This document shows, one piece after another, positions 27,503 to 36,652 of a DNA stretch of 64,000 nt. The position numbers and the translations under genes are program-made. The notes beneath the pieces are model-generated. The model saw nothing but the letters and a program-made list of their open reading frames with translations. It searched no databases and had not been told where the DNA came from. Origin of the DNA: JAQWQB01 sp047636995 (lineage in GTDB: Bacteria; Bacteroidota; Bacteroidia; Flavobacteriales_D; Sanyastnellaceae); assembly GCA_047636995.1 (NCBI GenBank), contig JBLIGQ010000010.1, positions 1 through 64,000 of the forward strand. The letters run 5' to 3'. How positions within the stretch are numbered: the first letter of the stretch is position 1; each line of letters opens with the position of its first letter.

Positions 27503-30500
27503 ATGGGAAAGCAGAATCACTCATCATTGCTCAACAAGCTTGATGACTTCATTCGAAAATATTACAAGAATCGCATCCTCAGAGGGGTTATATACAGCGT
27601 TGGAATCATCTTGGCTTTTTATTTGGCCATCACACTGCTCGAAGCAGTTGGTAAATTTGGTTCCAACACACGAACAGTACTTTTTTGGGCCTTTGCTCTA
27701 ACAAGTTTGACTGTTTTTGGCTGGTACATTATTTTGCCTACGCTGAAGTTATTTCGCCTGGGCAAGACGCTCTCATACAAAGAGGCTTCACTCATTGTTG
27801 GAAATCACTTTCCAGAAGTAAAAGACAAGCTGATCAACACCCTGCAGTTGCAAGAAAGTCATGGTGTCATTAATTCTGACAGCCTTCTTGCGGCAAGCAT
27901 AGAGCAAAGAACCAGTGAGCTCTCTCCTGTGCCATTTACTTCTGCAATCGACCTTGGTGAGAACAAGAAATACCTCAAGTATGCCTTACCCCCTTTGGCT
28001 GTTATTCTCATTTTACTGTTCGCCGCACCAAGCTTGTTGAAAGACTCTACAGACCGTTTGTTGCGTTTCAATGAAGAAATTGTTCCCGTAGCTCCTTTCT
28101 CATTGGAGCTTTCCAACTCATCACTTGAAGTTCCTGAACGAGAAGATTTTAATCTCCTCGTTGCGGCCAATGGCTCAGAAATCCCAAACAAGGTATACAT
28201 TGAGCTGAATGGCAACCGTTTCAAGATGACAAATGATGGCAAAACAGCCTTCAATTATTTGTTCCGAAACGTAGATGCCAGTCAGGAATTCAGGCTTTAT
28301 GCCAATGGTTTTTATTTCGGGCCCTTCAGCCTCGAAATGCTTGAGAAACCTGTTCTCGTGAATTTCGAAGTAGCCCTTAACTATCCTTCCTATACAGGGC
28401 TAAAAGACGAAACACTCAGGAATGCTGGAGATTTTACCGTCCCGGCCGGCACTGAAGTAGCCTGGAATTTCAACACAAAGAATGCTTCTTCACTTCGTTT
28501 AAGAATGGGAGATAGCATCCTAACGCTCGTTCCAAGCGGTCCAAATAGATTTAGCTCATCAACCAGAGCCATACGAGGCACAAGCTACTCTTTGATGCCT
28601 ATGAATGCACGTGTGTCGAATTCAGATAGCATGAGCTACCGTCTAAATGTGACGCCTGACCGCTACCCTTCGATTCAAATTGAAGAACAGAAAGACAGCG
28701 TTCGCTCTAAAAACGTATTCTTCACAGGGGAAGTTCAAGATGACTATGGTTTCAAGCGATTGACATTCAACTACACGTTTACGAAAAGTGAAAACTCAGC
28801 TCGCGATGTTAATCAACGTCAAACCATTAACCTTCCTGTGCCAGGCGCTGCGGCTGACCGTTTCTTTTACCACTGGGCACTTCAGGAAATTGGAGTTCAA
28901 GCAGGCGAAGAGCTGAGCTACTTCTTTGAAGTATTTGATAATGACGGGGTCAATGGCTCCAAATCTACACGAACGCTAGAAAGAGTTTACGCCGCTCCTA
29001 CCTTAGATGAAGTGCGAGATAATAGAGATCAAGAAAACGAAGATATTAAAGATAAGCTCAAGGAAAGCCTAGAAGATGCGCGTGAACTTCAAAAAGAATT
29101 TGAAGAATTACGAAAAGATTTACTCCAAAAAGAAGAAGTTGGCTGGCAAGAAAAGCAGAAGCTTGAAGACCTAATGAATAAGCAGAAGAAGTTGCAAGAA
29201 CAGATTGAAGAAGTGCAGCAACAAAATGAAGAAAAAAATGACCGCCAACAAGAATTCGAACAACAAAACGAATCCATTCAAGAGAAACAAAAAGAACTGC
29301 AGAAGTTGATGGATGAAGTGATGACTGATGAATTAAAAAAGCTCTATGATGACATTGAGAAACTCATGGAAGAAATGGACAAAGACAAGCTTCAGGAGTC
29401 AGTAGAGGAAATGGAGCTGTCTCAGGAGGATCTTGAAAAAGAACTTGACAGGGCATTAGAGCAGTTCAAGCAGTTGGAGTTTGAACAGAAGATGGAGGAA
29501 ACCATTGAAGACCTTAAAAAGCTTGCTGACGAACAACAAAAGCTAGCTGAGGAGAGTAAAAAGGAAGATGCCAATTTAGAAGAACTCAAAAAGGATCAGG
29601 AAAAGTTGAATGAACAGTTCGAAGAGCTCCAAAAGGAGATGGAGGAACTCGAAAAAATGAACGAAGAGTTAGAAGACAAAAAAGATTTACCTGATACCAG
29701 TGAGCAAGAAGAGAAGATCAAAGAGGAAATGAAAGAAAGTGCTGAATCTTTGGAAAAGAAGAAAAGCAAGAAAGCCTCAGAGTCTCAGGAAAATGCTGCT
29801 GACGAGATGGAACAAATGGCTCAGGAAATGGAGGAGTCTATGGCTCAAAACGAAGAAGAAAGCGCTGAAGAAGATATGGAAGCTTTGCGTGCCTTACTTG
29901 AAAACATCATCACGCTTTCATTCGACCAAGAGGAGCTCATGGCGAACTTTAAGTCTATTGAAAAGGATGACCCAAAATACGTCACATATGGCCAAGAGCA
30001 GCGTAAACTGAAAGATGACGCAAAAATGGTTGAAGACTCATTGTTCGCTTTAAGCAAGCGTGTGGTTCAGATAGAAGCTATTGTAAATAGAGAAATCAAC
30101 CTCGTTAACGAGCACATGTCTGATGCCATTGCTGATATTGGAGAGCGCCTAACACCAGAAGTAACCAGAAACCAGCAATATGTTATGACCTCTTTCAACA
30201 ACCTAGCGTTGTTGCTTGATGAAGCCCTACAACAAATGCAGAGTCAGATGGCCTGTAAAAAACCAGGAACAGGGAACTGTGAAAAACCCGGCGGGAAAGG
30301 CGCGCCAAAACCCTCTAATAAATCCTCAGACCTCAAGAAAATGCAGAAAGCGCTCAGTAAGCAGCTAGAGGAAATGAAAGACGCTATGGGTAAAAGCGGA
30401 AAATCTGGAAAGGGCGAAGGCGAAAAGGGAAAAGAGGGTATGAGTAAAGAGCTTGCACAGATGGCGGCTAAACAGGCGGCTATCAGGCAGATGATGGATA

Positions 30501-30865
30501 AATTGGGGCAGGATCTGAACCAAGACGGATCAGGCTCAGGAAATGGCATCAAACAAATTGCCAAAGAAATGGAACAAGTTGAGGAGGACATCGTTAATAA
30601 GAACATCACGCAGGAGACCCTCATTAGACAAGAAGATATCCTTATTCGTTTGTTAGAAGCCGAAGAATCGGAGCGTACACGAGGACAGGAAGAAAAACGA
30701 AAGTCGCAGTCTGGAAGTCAACAACTACGGGGAACTCCGGCAAATTTGGAAGAGTACAAGAAGCAAAAAGAGAAGGAAATAGAATTGTTACGAACAATGC
30801 CCCCTTCGCTAAAGCCGTATTATAAAGACAAGGTCAACGATTATTTTAATAATTTAGATCGCTAA
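27503..30865 (+). CDS. DUF4175-family membrane protein with a long charged coiled coil (1120 aa)
   Basis: Two membrane helices at about residues 25-45 and 55-80 (GVIYSVGIILAFYLAITLLE; VLFWAFALTSLTVFGWYIIL), a third near 155-170, then a beta-rich region (180-500). About 330 residues of E/K/Q-rich coiled coil follow (around 525-860), then a Gly/Lys-rich linker and a conserved C-terminus (PSLKPYYKDKVNDYFNNL). The domain order matches DUF4175 proteins of Bacteroidota. The function is unknown; anchoring with a large extracytoplasmic coiled coil suggests a scaffold. It stands 14 bp before the anti-sigma-type ATPase and probably forms an operon with it, ybeY and mnmG. Confidence 0.82.
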   Translation: MGKQNHSSLLNKLDDFIRKYYKNRILRGVIYSVGIILAFYLAITLLEAVGKFGSNTRTVLFWAFALTSLTVFGWYIILPTLKLFRLGKTLSYKEASLIVGNHFPEVKDKLINTLQLQESHGVINSDSLLAASIEQRTSELSPVPFTSAIDLGENKKYLKYALPPLAVILILLFAAPSLLKDSTDRLLRFNEEIVPVAPFSLELSNSSLEVPEREDFNLLVAANGSEIPNKVYIELNGNRFKMTNDGKTAFNYLFRNVDASQEFRLYANGFYFGPFSLEMLEKPVLVNFEVALNYPSYTGLKDETLRNAGDFTVPAGTEVAWNFNTKNASSLRLRMGDSILTLVPSGPNRFSSSTRAIRGTSYSLMPMNARVSNSDSMSYRLNVTPDRYPSIQIEEQKDSVRSKNVFFTGEVQDDYGFKRLTFNYTFTKSENSARDVNQRQTINLPVPGAAADRFFYHWALQEIGVQAGEELSYFFEVFDNDGVNGSKSTRTLERVYAAPTLDEVRDNRDQENEDIKDKLKESLEDARELQKEFEELRKDLLQKEEVGWQEKQKLEDLMNKQKKLQEQIEEVQQQNEEKNDRQQEFEQQNESIQEKQKELQKLMDEVMTDELKKLYDDIEKLMEEMDKDKLQESVEEMELSQEDLEKELDRALEQFKQLEFEQKMEETIEDLKKLADEQQKLAEESKKEDANLEELKKDQEKLNEQFEELQKEMEELEKMNEELEDKKDLPDTSEQEEKIKEEMKESAESLEKKKSKKASESQENAADEMEQMAQEMEESMAQNEEESAEEDMEALRALLENIITLSFDQEELMANFKSIEKDDPKYVTYGQEQRKLKDDAKMVEDSLFALSKRVVQIEAIVNREINLVNEHMSDAIADIGERLTPEVTRNQQYVMTSFNNLALLLDEALQQMQSQMACKKPGTGNCEKPGGKGAPKPSNKSSDLKKMQKALSKQLEEMKDAMGKSGKSGKGEGEKGKEGMSKELAQMAAKQAAIRQMMDKLGQDLNQDGSGSGNGIKQIAKEMEQVEEDIVNKNITQETLIRQEDILIRLLEAEESERTRGQEEKRKSQSGSQQLRGTPANLEEYKKQKEKEIELLRTMPPSLKPYYKDKVNDYFNNLDR

Positions 30866-30879
30866 AGCCACAACTGGAC

Positions 30880-31293
30880 ATGATCATGCCTGAAATGGGT
30901 AAAGAGATAAAATTCACTTCACTTACTGAGAACATCGCAGTAGTAGAGAATTTGATTGACGAAATTTGCGAAGCAAAGGATGTCAAGGAAGACCACTATG
31001 GGAATATTTTAATATCCCTTACAGAGGCAGTCAACAACGCGATTGTTCATGGGAACAAGCTGGATGCATCCAAACAGGTGCGTGTGGCCTATGAAATCGA
31101 GGGAAAAATTTTGCGCTTCTTTATTGAGGACGAAGGCCCTGGTTTCGACTATGAGAATCTACCTGATCCTACCTCCCCAGAAAACAGAGAAAAACCTAAT
31201 GGAAGAGGTGTTTTCCTCATGCGAAACCTTGCAGATAACTGTGAGTTCTTGGATGATGGAAAGCTTGTGCAACTAGAATTTGAAGCACTCTAG
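30880..31293 (+). CDS. Anti-sigma-factor-type ATP-binding protein, RsbW-like (137 aa)
   Basis: A single GHKL ATPase domain: N box ISLTEAVNNAIVHGN, G1 box EDEGPGFDYE, and a G2-like segment RGVFLMRNLADN. Length and motif order fit the RsbW/SpoIIAB family of serine kinases that bind sigma or anti-anti-sigma factors. No partner sigma factor or STAS protein is encoded nearby. Alternative ATG starts lie at 30886 and 30895. It overlaps the extended form of the ybeY frame, and the ORFs are tightly packed. Confidence 0.85.
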   Translation: MIMPEMGKEIKFTSLTENIAVVENLIDEICEAKDVKEDHYGNILISLTEAVNNAIVHGNKLDASKQVRVAYEIEGKILRFFIEDEGPGFDYENLPDPTSPENREKPNGRGVFLMRNLADNCEFLDDGKLVQLEFEAL

Positions 31294-31294
31294 A

Positions 31295-31717
31295 GTGAAT
31301 AAAATTCACTTTTTTCAAGAAGACACTTCCTACGTCGTTAAACACAAAACCCGCATTAAAGACTGGGTAATTACTTGCGTCATAAACGAAAGGAAAACCC
31401 TTGGAGACTTGAACTACATTATCTGCTCTGACCCCTACCTTCGTGCGCTCAACAAGGAACATCTTGATCATGATTATGAAACTGACATAGTCACATTTGA
31501 CTATTGTTCAGACCATTTATTATCCGGAGACCTCTTCATTAGCATAGATCGAATTCGCGCAAATGCTGCTGACTTAAAGGTCTCTGTGCAAGATGAACTC
31601 CATCGGGTTTTGATTCATGGAGTTCTGCACCTTGCAGGATACCAAGACAAACTTCCGGAAGAACAAGTAATCATGCGTTCTAAAGAAGATTACTGCTTAA
31701 CTTTGCGCTCCTTCTAG
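31295..31717 (+). CDS. ybeY: Endoribonuclease YbeY, 16S rRNA maturation (140 aa)
   Basis: UPF0054 fold with the core motif HRVLIHGVLHLAGYQD and family segments YIICSDPYLRALNKEHL and TDIVTFDY. YbeY cleaves single-stranded rRNA and helps form the 3' end of 16S rRNA and ribosome quality control. I chose the GTG at 31295 (VNKIHFF), just after the preceding stop, over a TTG at 31280 inside that gene. The usual last zinc ligand (HGxLHLxGYDH) is not a histidine here; the residues are GYQDK. I believe this is common in Bacteroidota YbeY. Confidence 0.88.
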   Translation: MNKIHFFQEDTSYVVKHKTRIKDWVITCVINERKTLGDLNYIICSDPYLRALNKEHLDHDYETDIVTFDYCSDHLLSGDLFISIDRIRANAADLKVSVQDELHRVLIHGVLHLAGYQDKLPEEQVIMRSKEDYCLTLRSF

Positions 31718-31724
31718 GACACAT

Positions 31725-31740
31725 TGTTTCACGTGGAACA
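31725..31740. promoter_or_regulatory. parS-like centromere site 1
   Basis: TGTTTCACGTGGAACA, a 16-bp near-perfect palindrome that fits the bacterial parS consensus TGTTNCACGTGNAACA at every fixed position. It lies in the 32-bp gap between ybeY and mnmG. parS is the binding site of the partition protein ParB; no parA/parB gene is in this window. Confidence 0.8.
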
Positions 31741-31749
31741 CATCTTATT

Positions 31750-33618
31750 ATGATTCAAAATTACGACGTTATTGTTGTTGGCGGAGGACATGCCGGCAAT
31801 GAAGCTGCTGCTGCCGCCGCAAATCTAGGCTCATCAGTGCTTCTTATCACCATGAATATGGGCACCATTGGCCAGATGTCATGTAACCCTGCTATGGGTG
31901 GCATTGCCAAAGGCCAAATCATTCGTGAAATTGACGCTATTGGCGGCTACAGTGGACTCGTTTCCGATAAATCTGCTATCCAGTTTCGCATGCTTAACCT
32001 CTCTAAAGGTCCAGCAATGTGGAGTCCTCGAACCCAAAATGACCGACTTCTATTTGCAACTGACTGGCGAAATCGACTTGAGCAGACACCGAATGTTGAC
32101 TTTTGGCAAGACATGGTTGTTGGAATAATAGTAGAAAATGGAGTCTGTGTAGGCGTTGAAACTACCATCGGCGTAAAGATAAGAGCCAAATCAGTGATCC
32201 TTACCAATGGAACTTTCTTGAATGGATTGATTCACCTCGGTGAAAAAAACTATGGAGGCGGCAGAGCTGGTGAACGCGCAGCTCATGGCATTACACAACA
32301 ACTCGAAGACCTCGGTTTTAAGACCGGTAGGATGAAAACGGGCACCCCTCCAAGAGTTGACGGCAGGTCCCTTGATTACACCAAAATGGAAGAGCAGCCG
32401 GGTGACGAAAACCCTCGCATGTTCTCCTACTTGCCACGCCACCCAATACTAAAACAACGAAGCTGCCACATAACCTATACCAATCCCACTGTTCACGATA
32501 TACTCAGAGAGGGGTTTGATCGAAGCCCCATGTTCAATGGAAGAATCCAAGGTCAAGGTCCTCGTTACTGTCCGTCCATAGAAGATAAGATCGATCGCTT
32601 TGCTGATCGCGATCGCCACCAAATATTTGTCGAACCCGAAGGTTGGGATACCGTAGAAATCTATGTCAATGGCTTTTCAACCAGCCTCCCTGAAGACATC
32701 CAAGTAAAGGCAATGCAAAAAATTCCCGGGTTCGAAAAAGCCAAAATGTTCAGACCCGGCTACGCCGTCGAATATGATTACTTTCCGCCCACACAATTGC
32801 ATCACACCTTAGAGACAAAACTGGTAGGTGGTCTCTATTTTGCCGGACAAATCAACGGAACAACCGGATATGAAGAAGCGGCTTGCCAGGGACTCATGGC
32901 GGGTATGAATGCCCATTTTAAGATTAACAATCAAGAGCCATTTGTACTAGAAAGATCAGAGGCCTACATTGGTGTGCTCATAGATGATTTGGTTACAAAG
33001 GGCACAGATGAGCCTTATCGCATGTTTACTTCCCGTGCAGAATACCGCATATTACTTAGACAAGATAACGCTGATGAGCGATTAACACCTCGTTCTCACG
33101 CCATTGGTTTGGCCTCAGATGAACGCATGCGTGGGGTCGAAGAAAAACTTAAATCTGTCAAATCCCTAAGAACCTTTCTTACCAAAACAAGTGCCGTCCC
33201 TGAAGAAATCAACCCCGTTCTTGCTGAAATCAACAGCGCCCCTATTGCCCAAAAGGTGAAACTAGACTCCCTCATTACACGCCCGCACATGAACCTTGGG
33301 CTTTTGCGAAAAGGGTCTGACCTCCTAGCAGGTCACCTTAAAGACTGTCCTTATGCAGAAAGCGTCCTTGAGGGGACCGAAGTTCTTATGAAGTATGAAG
33401 GCTACATCCAGAAAGAAAAAGAGATGGCTGAAAAAATGTCGCGCCTTGAGAACATCGCCATTCCCACCGACCTTGAGTTTAACCGTTTAACGAGCCTCAG
33501 CGCAGAGGCACGCAACAAATTAACTGACGCTCAACCTAGAACTATTGCACACGCCTCACGAATCTCTGGAGTTAGTCCAGCAGACATCTCTGTTCTCCTT
33601 GTCTACTTAGGGAGATAG
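31750..33618 (+). CDS. mnmG: MnmG (GidA), tRNA uridine 5-carboxymethylaminomethyl modification enzyme (622 aa)
   Basis: FAD-binding N-terminus (VVVGGGHAGNEAAAAAA), the MSCNPAMGGIAKGQ motif, RMKTGTPPRVDGRS, QINGTTGYEEAACQG and the C-terminal GidA-associated domain (SRISGVSPADISVLLVY). Full length for the family. It works with MnmE to modify U34 of certain tRNAs. Close behind ybeY and preceded by a parS-like site; the second parS-like palindrome begins one base after its stop. mnmG is often origin-proximal in bacteria, which fits the candidate origin 5.5 kb downstream. Confidence 0.95.
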   Translation: MIQNYDVIVVGGGHAGNEAAAAAANLGSSVLLITMNMGTIGQMSCNPAMGGIAKGQIIREIDAIGGYSGLVSDKSAIQFRMLNLSKGPAMWSPRTQNDRLLFATDWRNRLEQTPNVDFWQDMVVGIIVENGVCVGVETTIGVKIRAKSVILTNGTFLNGLIHLGEKNYGGGRAGERAAHGITQQLEDLGFKTGRMKTGTPPRVDGRSLDYTKMEEQPGDENPRMFSYLPRHPILKQRSCHITYTNPTVHDILREGFDRSPMFNGRIQGQGPRYCPSIEDKIDRFADRDRHQIFVEPEGWDTVEIYVNGFSTSLPEDIQVKAMQKIPGFEKAKMFRPGYAVEYDYFPPTQLHHTLETKLVGGLYFAGQINGTTGYEEAACQGLMAGMNAHFKINNQEPFVLERSEAYIGVLIDDLVTKGTDEPYRMFTSRAEYRILLRQDNADERLTPRSHAIGLASDERMRGVEEKLKSVKSLRTFLTKTSAVPEEINPVLAEINSAPIAQKVKLDSLITRPHMNLGLLRKGSDLLAGHLKDCPYAESVLEGTEVLMKYEGYIQKEKEMAEKMSRLENIAIPTDLEFNRLTSLSAEARNKLTDAQPRTIAHASRISGVSPADISVLLVYLGR

Positions 33619-33634
33619 CGTTCCACGTGGAACA
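33619..33634. promoter_or_regulatory. parS-like centromere site 2
   Basis: CGTTCCACGTGGAACA: a perfect GTTCCACGTGGAAC palindrome, one mismatch (first base) from TGTTNCACGTGNAACA. It begins immediately after the mnmG stop, 1.9 kb from site 1. Confidence 0.75.
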
Positions 33635-33793
33635 CATAAATAATCAATATTAAGCCCTAGGTTGAGTTTAACCACCTCGCGGCACTCCAGGTATTCAAAA
33701 CCAAAGAACGTTTAAAAAACCCCCATTTCCAGCGTTCTCACAATCCGCTGATTCTTAGGTGTTTAGAGGTTTTCCCTCTGGCCTGCTTTTCAT

Positions 33794-33801
33794 TACCTTT
33801 G
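33794..33801 (+). promoter_or_regulatory. -7 element for the aldehyde dehydrogenase gene
   Basis: TACCTTTG matches TAnnTTTG exactly, 19 bp before the ATG at 33821. No clear TTG is present at the expected -33 distance, so only the -7 part is supported. Confidence 0.5.
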
Positions 33802-33820
33802 CGCGTATCAAAAATCAAGC

Positions 33821-35368
33821 ATGGAAAAAGCAACTCAAATCAACATTACCCAAGTTCTTACCGAGCTTGGAATTCAAGCACAGAACCAAGGTGTATCAAC
33901 CGGAATTAACCATTTTGGCTCTGGACCAATGATCGCTTCTTACTCTCCTACAAATGGAGAAAAAATAGCAGAAGTATCTACCGCTACCGCAGCTGACTAT
34001 GACAAAGTAACTCAAGTCGCTTTAGAAGCTTATAAGGTGTGGAGAAATTATCCAGCGCCTAAACGAGGCGACTATGTTCGTCAATTCGGTGATGCGCTAC
34101 GTGCTAAAAAAGAAGCACTTGGAGCACTTGTAAGTTATGAGATGGGCAAATCTTACCAAGAAGGTTTAGGTGAGGTTCAAGAAATGATCGATATCTGCGA
34201 CTTCGCCGTTGGTTTGTCACGTCAGCTATATGGTCTTACAATGCACTCTGAGCGCCCTGGACATAGAATGTACGAACAATGGCATCCCATTGGAATTGTA
34301 GGTGTTATCTCAGCATTCAACTTTCCCGTAGCCGTATGGTGCTGGAATAGCGCACTCTCATGGGTTTGTGGTGACGTTTGCATGTGGAAGCCATCTGAAA
34401 AGACACCACTCTGTAGCATCGCATGTCAGAACATATGGAACGAAATAGCTATTGCTAACGATCTTCCAGACGGTATCTCTTGCATCATCAACGGTGATTA
34501 TAAGGTTGGTGAAATGATGACTACTGATAAGAACGTGCCTATGGTAAGTGCAACCGGATCTATCCGTATGGGTAAAATTGTTGGACAAGCTGTTGCCGCT
34601 AGATTAGGAACATCTCTTCTAGAGCTCGGTGGAAACAACGCCGTAATCATTGAGCCAGATGCTGATTTACAAATGATCATTCCAGCACTTGTTTTTGGTG
34701 CTGTTGGAACCGCAGGACAACGTTGCACTTCTACACGTAGATTAATCGTACACAACGATATCTACGAAAAAGTAAAGTCAAACTTAATCTCAGCATACAG
34801 CCAGCTCCGCATTGGAGATCCTTTAGATGAGAACAACCACGTAGGTCCATTAATTGATACAGATGCTGTGAATGCCTACCTCAACGCAATTGAACAAGTG
34901 AAGAAAGAAGGTGGTGACCTCTTAACAGACTTCGGTGTGATTGAGGGCCCAAACCATGCTTCTGGATGCTATGTAAAACCTGCTATCGCGAAAGTTGAGA
35001 ATAGCTTTGATATTGTTCAAGAAGAAACCTTCGCTCCTATCTTATACATCATGACCTACTCTGATGTTGACGAAGCAATCGCCCTGCAGAACGGTGTAAG
35101 ACAAGGCCTATCATCAGCTATTATGACCAACAACCTACGCACTGCTGAACACTTCCTTTCTAACAATGGATCTGATTGTGGAATCGCTAATGTGAATATT
35201 GGTACTTCTGGTGCAGAAATTGGCGGAGCCTTCGGTGGTGAAAAAGAAACCGGCGGTGGACGAGAATCTGGAAGTGATGCTTGGAAGGCCTATATGCGCC
35301 GACAAACAAACACAATAAACTACAGTTCTAAACTTCCATTAGCGCAAGGAATCAAATTTGACCTATAA
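33821..35368 (+). CDS. Aldehyde dehydrogenase, ALDH7 type (515 aa)
   Basis: Full-length ALDH with catalytic cysteine in GTAGQRCTSTRRL, general-base glutamate in LLELGGNNAVI, and the NAD-binding segment SATGSIRMGKIVGQ. Overall wording (GINHFGSGPMIASYSPTNGE; FGGEKETGGGRESGSDAWKA) matches the ALDH7 family, whose members oxidise alpha-aminoadipic semialdehyde/piperideine-6-carboxylate in lysine catabolism. That substrate is inferred from family only. It has its own promoter and a strong terminator behind it, so it is monocistronic. Confidence 0.9.
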   Translation: MEKATQINITQVLTELGIQAQNQGVSTGINHFGSGPMIASYSPTNGEKIAEVSTATAADYDKVTQVALEAYKVWRNYPAPKRGDYVRQFGDALRAKKEALGALVSYEMGKSYQEGLGEVQEMIDICDFAVGLSRQLYGLTMHSERPGHRMYEQWHPIGIVGVISAFNFPVAVWCWNSALSWVCGDVCMWKPSEKTPLCSIACQNIWNEIAIANDLPDGISCIINGDYKVGEMMTTDKNVPMVSATGSIRMGKIVGQAVAARLGTSLLELGGNNAVIIEPDADLQMIIPALVFGAVGTAGQRCTSTRRLIVHNDIYEKVKSNLISAYSQLRIGDPLDENNHVGPLIDTDAVNAYLNAIEQVKKEGGDLLTDFGVIEGPNHASGCYVKPAIAKVENSFDIVQEETFAPILYIMTYSDVDEAIALQNGVRQGLSSAIMTNNLRTAEHFLSNNGSDCGIANVNIGTSGAEIGGAFGGEKETGGGRESGSDAWKAYMRRQTNTINYSSKLPLAQGIKFDL

Positions 35369-35379
35369 AATTGACAACG

Positions 35380-35406
35380 AGCCCCGACAATATGTCGGGG
35401 CTTTTT
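35380..35406 (+). terminator. Rho-independent terminator after the aldehyde dehydrogenase gene
   Basis: Perfect 10-bp stem AGCCCCGACA / TGTCGGGGCT with an ATA loop, followed by a T run, 11 bp after the TAA. Confidence 0.9.
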
Positions 35407-35422
35407 GCTATTTTCACCTTCT

Positions 35423-36652
35423 ATGCGCCTTAGCTTCTTCTTTATGGCACTCTTGTGTACAACAGGATGTAAAACCTCTCAACCTGACGATAACTCGTCA
35501 CCAACCCCACCGTCTCTAAATGCTGGTGCTTGGACCATGATCATGGATCTGGATGGTACTCCACTTGTTCAACATCTGACCCTGACAGACGATCTACAAG
35601 TCGTTTTTCACAATGCCGAAGAGCGCATTGAAAGCGAATCAGTTGTGACCAATGATACGATCTACATCGAAATGCCTGTTTATCATACCCATTTTATCGG
35701 CCGTATTCAAAACAACAACACCATCTCGGGCAAATGGTACAACCCTGGTAAATCCAGTAGTTATTCTATTGATTTCGTCATGACCAAAGACACTGAAATC
35801 AATAGAACTGACTGGGCAACAGCACGCTCACAAAGATTTGCAGTGCGCTTCAGCCCTGATACCGAAGATGAATATCCCGCCGTTGGAATTATTCACCAAG
35901 CCGGAAATAAACTAAAAGGAACCTTCTTAACTGAAACCGGAGACTATAGATTTCTTGAGGGCTCTCTCAATATAGATCACGCCACTTTACAGTGCTTCGA
36001 TGGTAGTCATGCATTCCACTTCGACATGACGATGACAGCAGACTCTCTTACGATGGGAACATTCAAAAGTGGAACGCACTGGACAGAACCATTTAAGGCT
36101 TCCCGAAACGACTCTTACACTCTTACAAACCCAGACTCTCTTACCTTTCAAATAACCGAAGGACCCTTTACGTTTAGCACTATGGGTATCGATGGAGATA
36201 TCAGAACATTCAGTACACCTGACTATATAGGTAAAGTTACAATCATACAAATTATAGGAACTTGGTGCCCAAATTGCCTTGATGAAACAAGATATTACAA
36301 TGAACTCGCGGAATCAATCAACGACGAACGGCTACAGATAATACCCGTGGCATTCGAAGCATCAACAGATTTTAATACAAACATCTCTCGGCTTAAAACC
36401 TACCAACAAGAACTCAACCTCCAGTTCACTCCCTATCTTGGGGGGCGCGCTACGAAACAAGCCGCCAACGATGTGTTCCCTATGCTTAATCACATAATGT
36501 CTTTCCCAACATCTATTTTCATTGATCAAACAGGAAAGGTCCAACGGATTCATACCGGCTTCTATGGCCCTGGTGCTGGACGGGAGTATGACAACTTTAA
36601 ATCTTCTACTGAAAACCTTGTCAATACTCTACTAGCAGAAACTGCGCTATGA
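35423..36652 (+). CDS. Lipoprotein with C-terminal TlpA/ResA-like thioredoxin domain (409 aa)
   Basis: I chose the ATG at 35423 (MRLSFFFMALLCTTGCKTSQ, lipobox TTGC) because the upstream TTG at 35405 lies in the terminator. Residues ~25-250 form two beta-rich lipocalin-like halves without clear family. The C-terminal ~150 residues are a redoxin domain with the active site GTWCPNCLDE (CxxC) and a cis-Pro region (MSFPTSIFIDQTGKVQ). It is expected to be a periplasmic-facing thiol reductase. It overlaps the next gene by 4 bp (ATGA). Confidence 0.85.
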   Translation: MRLSFFFMALLCTTGCKTSQPDDNSSPTPPSLNAGAWTMIMDLDGTPLVQHLTLTDDLQVVFHNAEERIESESVVTNDTIYIEMPVYHTHFIGRIQNNNTISGKWYNPGKSSSYSIDFVMTKDTEINRTDWATARSQRFAVRFSPDTEDEYPAVGIIHQAGNKLKGTFLTETGDYRFLEGSLNIDHATLQCFDGSHAFHFDMTMTADSLTMGTFKSGTHWTEPFKASRNDSYTLTNPDSLTFQITEGPFTFSTMGIDGDIRTFSTPDYIGKVTIIQIIGTWCPNCLDETRYYNELAESINDERLQIIPVAFEASTDFNTNISRLKTYQQELNLQFTPYLGGRATKQAANDVFPMLNHIMSFPTSIFIDQTGKVQRIHTGFYGPGAGREYDNFKSSTENLVNTLLAETAL

